The position numbers were made by a program, and so were the translations under genes. Shown one piece after another: positions 60,980 through 64,000 of a stretch of DNA of 64,000 nucleotides; positions within the stretch are counted from its first letter, which is position 1, and each line of letters begins with the position of its first letter. The DNA comes from Brachypodius melanocephalos. Its lineage: Eukaryota > Chordata > Aves > Passeriformes > Pycnonotidae. The DNA is taken from the NCBI GenBank assembly GCA_013398615.1, contig VZSR01003807.1, forward strand, positions 2,141,180-2,205,179, in the 5' to 3' direction. Below the pieces are notes generated by a model, which searched no databases, had not been told where the DNA came from, and saw only the letters and a program-made list of their open reading frames with translations.

Positions 60980-63900
60980 TGAAGTCCCAGGAGTCTCTTT
61001 TTAGGAGGGAGTGGGGGTTGTTTCTCTCCTTGCAGCAAGGGCAGTTGGTGGGTGTGTTTTACTTTGCACCTCCTACCTGGAAGTAAAGGTGACAGGCAGC
61101 AGATGTCAGGGCTGCAAGAGATGAGTAAGATGGAGCCATGTCAGGCCATACAGTAAATCAGCCAGGAGCCTTCAATAACATGTGCCTATTTAACCTCCAG
61201 CCCTGCTCCCACCAATGCCTGGGCTCCTTCTGTCACAAGAGCCAGCCAAGGCCCGAAGCTGCAACACCAAGATGCCACGGTCACTCGCGTGTGCGTGTCT
61301 GTGACCTGCCACAGGCCTGCATTTACATGTGCCCAGTGAGCAGGGGATGATGTTGGAAACACTGATGCAGCACCTCCTGCTCGCCTTCATAAAGTCCTAA
61401 TGCCTGTTACTTTATATTTATAAATTATTTTATTTGTGGTTTATATATCTTTGCTGGAGGGCATGAAGAAGAGGGCAGGGCATGAGCAGGACGTGTGCTA
61501 ACACCTGTTTCCTTTGCCTCCTTCCCAAGCCTTTTTTCCAGCTTTTTCAGCATAGCCTCTACCTGTGATGGCTCCTGGTTGATGGGCTGTTGGAGAAATG
61601 TTGCTTTGCAGGAGCAAGAAAACCAACCTTAACAGGGTCTGTGCTTGTTTGAACTGCTCAGGAAAAGCAGGGCAACTATAAACCTTCAACCTATTTGAGA
61701 TATATGCTGTAACTTCCCTGGGCCTGCCTTCTTTCTTAGAAGGGTAAGTATTTGTCAGTTACTGGAGAACGTATAATTTTTCTGCCACCTAGTGTCCAGC
61801 CTTTGGAGTGCTCAAGCTTTTGGCTGTGAGTTACAAGTTGTTAATTGTCTTCTCTTCAAGTGCTTATAAACACAATTAGTGATGTGATGTAAATTTCCTT
61901 TTTAGACTGAGGTATGCCTCTGATAGTAATAATTTTTACTCTGCATACTCTACTATTTGGAAATCTGGGGAATTCCAGAGATTAGCAGATTTTTATTTTA
62001 TATCTCATAATATGTGTATATGGTGTTTTGAAGACAGATAAATAAAAAGCCATGAGAAACTTTAACCAGGTGAGTTCTTGCAGATCTGTGAATTATACAA
62101 ACGTTTTTATTTGAACTAGTACTTGGAAGGAGTACCAGTGCTATAAGGATTTATAGACCAGAGTCTTAAATTCCTTAATTTATGTTCTAGTCATGCTACT
62201 TATACAAAAATGCAAGCCTTTTTTAGCTGTTGAACTCCTGGTATAAAATCAAATGCTTCTGCAGGTGTGAATGTGCCTGTGTGTTTCCCTGCCCTGACTA
62301 TTGTTGTCACAGGAACCCCTCAGGTAGAAACACGGGTGGTTCCAAACCCACTGTGTGTCTGCAGGATAAAAGTGGCTGTGCTGAGCTCCCTGAATAGAAG
62401 GCGGCTGGGGTTGGTTGTTAAGACCTGGGACATTGCCCAGTTGATGCTAAAGGTGATTTGGTCCCTTGCGTTGTCCTGGGCCTTGGTCTCTACCTTGCCC
62501 TGTGCTGGTCAGGGGTGTCCCAGGTGAGGAGAGTCGTGGCATGCACCACAGCAGAGGGTTTTTACACAGCCATAGTTGTCACTTGGATTGCCCCGGTGGA
62601 AAGGCATTGATAACAATCATTTACAAAATTGCATCAATAGACTTAGAAATGGTGGCACTATCACCCTGGAGATTCTTCTTCTAAAGGTCATTCAAGGGTA
62701 ATTTTAGGTCCTTCCCCTACAGGGTACCTTTCACAGGATACTCACTCTGGCACTGAAAGCCAGAGAACAGTGTAGATGTCTTGTTCTTACACCCACAGTT
62801 CCTGTACCCAGCTGCAGGGGGGAGGGCTGGCACACTGGAAAAGATCAGGTGAGGCTGGTGTGTCTGGACACGTGGCTGTAGACATCTGTTGCCACCCAGG
62901 CATTCTGCAGTACAAAATTAGCCCTGTTTTATGTTATATTGTCACAGTCATATCTGAGCATCTTTGGCTTTTTGTAGCTTAGCTGGGGGCCAGATACCTC
63001 ATTAATGTAAACTGCTTTCTGGATTAGAGCCATGGGAGGAAGGAGATGCTGGTTTGTTTTAGAGCAGTTCTGTTGCCTCTGGAAGATCACAGGTTTCAGA
63101 GGGACTTCCGCCTTTTTCTGCCACAGCTTAACAAAGACAGGTTTTGTTTGTGAACCTCTGAATGCTCGAGACCCAACATGCACATGTGTAAAGGTCTGAG
63201 ACAGTTCGAGTCCTCTCAGTCTTTATGATAAACTCCAGTGAGATTCCAGCTGATGTTCTCAGTAAAAAGAGTTTGAAATCCCCAGCTTCAGCAGGGAAGT
63301 TAGTGGCATCCCTAAGCTGCTGAAACTCAGCAGCTACACCCTGCAGCTTTGCCTCAGGTCAAAGCTTGAAGCTCTCCCTGAGAGAGCTCCATCAGGAGCT
63401 TGATGCTCCCTTTGGACAGCAGGAAAACTCAGAGACAGGCAGCTATGAAGGTGTCCCTGAAACTCAGCAGCCCTTCCCTGGCCTGCCTGTGGCCCTGCTT
63501 TTCTGATTCTGGTCTTTTTTGCTTTTGGGAGTCATATTTTACTGTAGGGTGTTAGTATGGATGTTTGTTGATGCAACACCTGAAAATGGGATGGCTGGTA
63601 CCTGAGCACGTATTTGGATTTGTGCCTTATTTCCTGTGTGCTTCCCTCCTGCTGCCCTGTGCACACATATGGCACATACATATAAAGACATGGAAAAGAA
63701 GGTGAGCTGTGAGGTGAAAAAGTTTGCTCACGTTGAGATACCCACTGTAGTAAAGACAACAGGTGACTAGAAATGTGCAGAAGAGCAATACGGACCTGCA
63801 GAGTGACAGGATGGGCAAACAGACTGAGTGCAGGAAGATGTGAAGCAGTACACAAGGAAAAACTATCCCCCTGTAGCCCCTTCAAAATACTGGGATTTTT

Positions 63901-64000
63901 TTCCAAGAAAATACCAATTCAATGATTGTCAATAAGCAAAAAACCCCCCCAGTTTTAAGTTAGGAATTTTGAGGACTATGAACAAAAGCAAGGATGTGCT

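Larger units (their letters stand above)
57416..64000. other. TSNAX downstream intergenic DNA
   Basis: No further exon was recognised, and no part of DISC1, which lies next in this direction in other vertebrates. Notable items are poly(T) at 57720-57735, poly(T) at about 58689-58700, a candidate conserved element at 58300-58630, a purine-rich stretch at about 59128-59335, and a 39-bp tandem duplication at 60902-60979. No CpG island appears by 64000. Confidence 0.6.

Noticed and set aside
63201..63213. tRNA B-box-like sequence (AGTTCGAGTCC)
   Set aside because: No matching A box or cloverleaf can be drawn from the flanking sequence, so there is no tRNA gene or tRNA-derived SINE.
1..64000. CRISPR arrays, bacterial operons, complete retroviral or LTR elements
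   Set aside because: No regularly spaced repeats, operon-like gene packing, or gag/pol/env-like frames are visible; the only reverse-transcriptase sequence is CR1-type.

Overview
The window is nuclear DNA of a sauropsid vertebrate, most likely a bird. Split exons, CpG-island promoters and large introns exclude a prokaryote. The recognisable interspersed repeats are all CR1-type LINEs, several ending in ATTCTATGATT-like 3' tails. No L1, Alu or B1 repeat was seen. Gene order EGLN1-TSNAX matches the block known next to DISC1 in other vertebrates (human 1q42).

Layout: (1) 1-238, minus strand: start of EGLN1 (PHD2, the oxygen-sensing HIF prolyl hydroxylase). Only the first 79 codons, covering the MYND zinc finger, are inside the window. 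Its CpG-island promoter (about 239-1200) holds four HIF-type RCGTG cores in 66 bp and a perfect 14-bp tandem GC box. (2) About 1.2-31.1 kb: intergenic DNA with no supported protein-coding exon. It holds an ancient CR1/L3-like LINE (about 21.4-22.2 kb), a small minisatellite (25.3 kb), simple repeats, and a candidate regulatory patch at 27.5-28.3 kb with an RFX X-box-like site and a palindrome. (3) 31.15-57.4 kb, plus strand: TSNAX (TRAX), complete in six coding exons (290 aa). It has a CpG-island promoter, an upstream ORF that overlaps the start codon as ATGA, and a candidate 3' end near 57.4 kb. Its introns carry seven CR1 fragments, five of them antisense. (4) 57.4-64 kb: downstream intergenic DNA with a perfect 39-bp tandem duplication and a candidate conserved element. 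No DISC1 exon was recognised.

The two genes are divergently transcribed, about 31.3 kb apart. EGLN1 acts in oxygen sensing. TSNAX is the catalytic subunit of the translin-TRAX RNase (C3PO). Nothing here shows a functional link between them beyond conserved synteny. I found no clearly new biological system. The most testable observations are the EGLN1 HIF-site cluster, the TSNAX uORF/start overlap, and an in-frame 90-bp duplication inside a CR1 reverse-transcriptase remnant.
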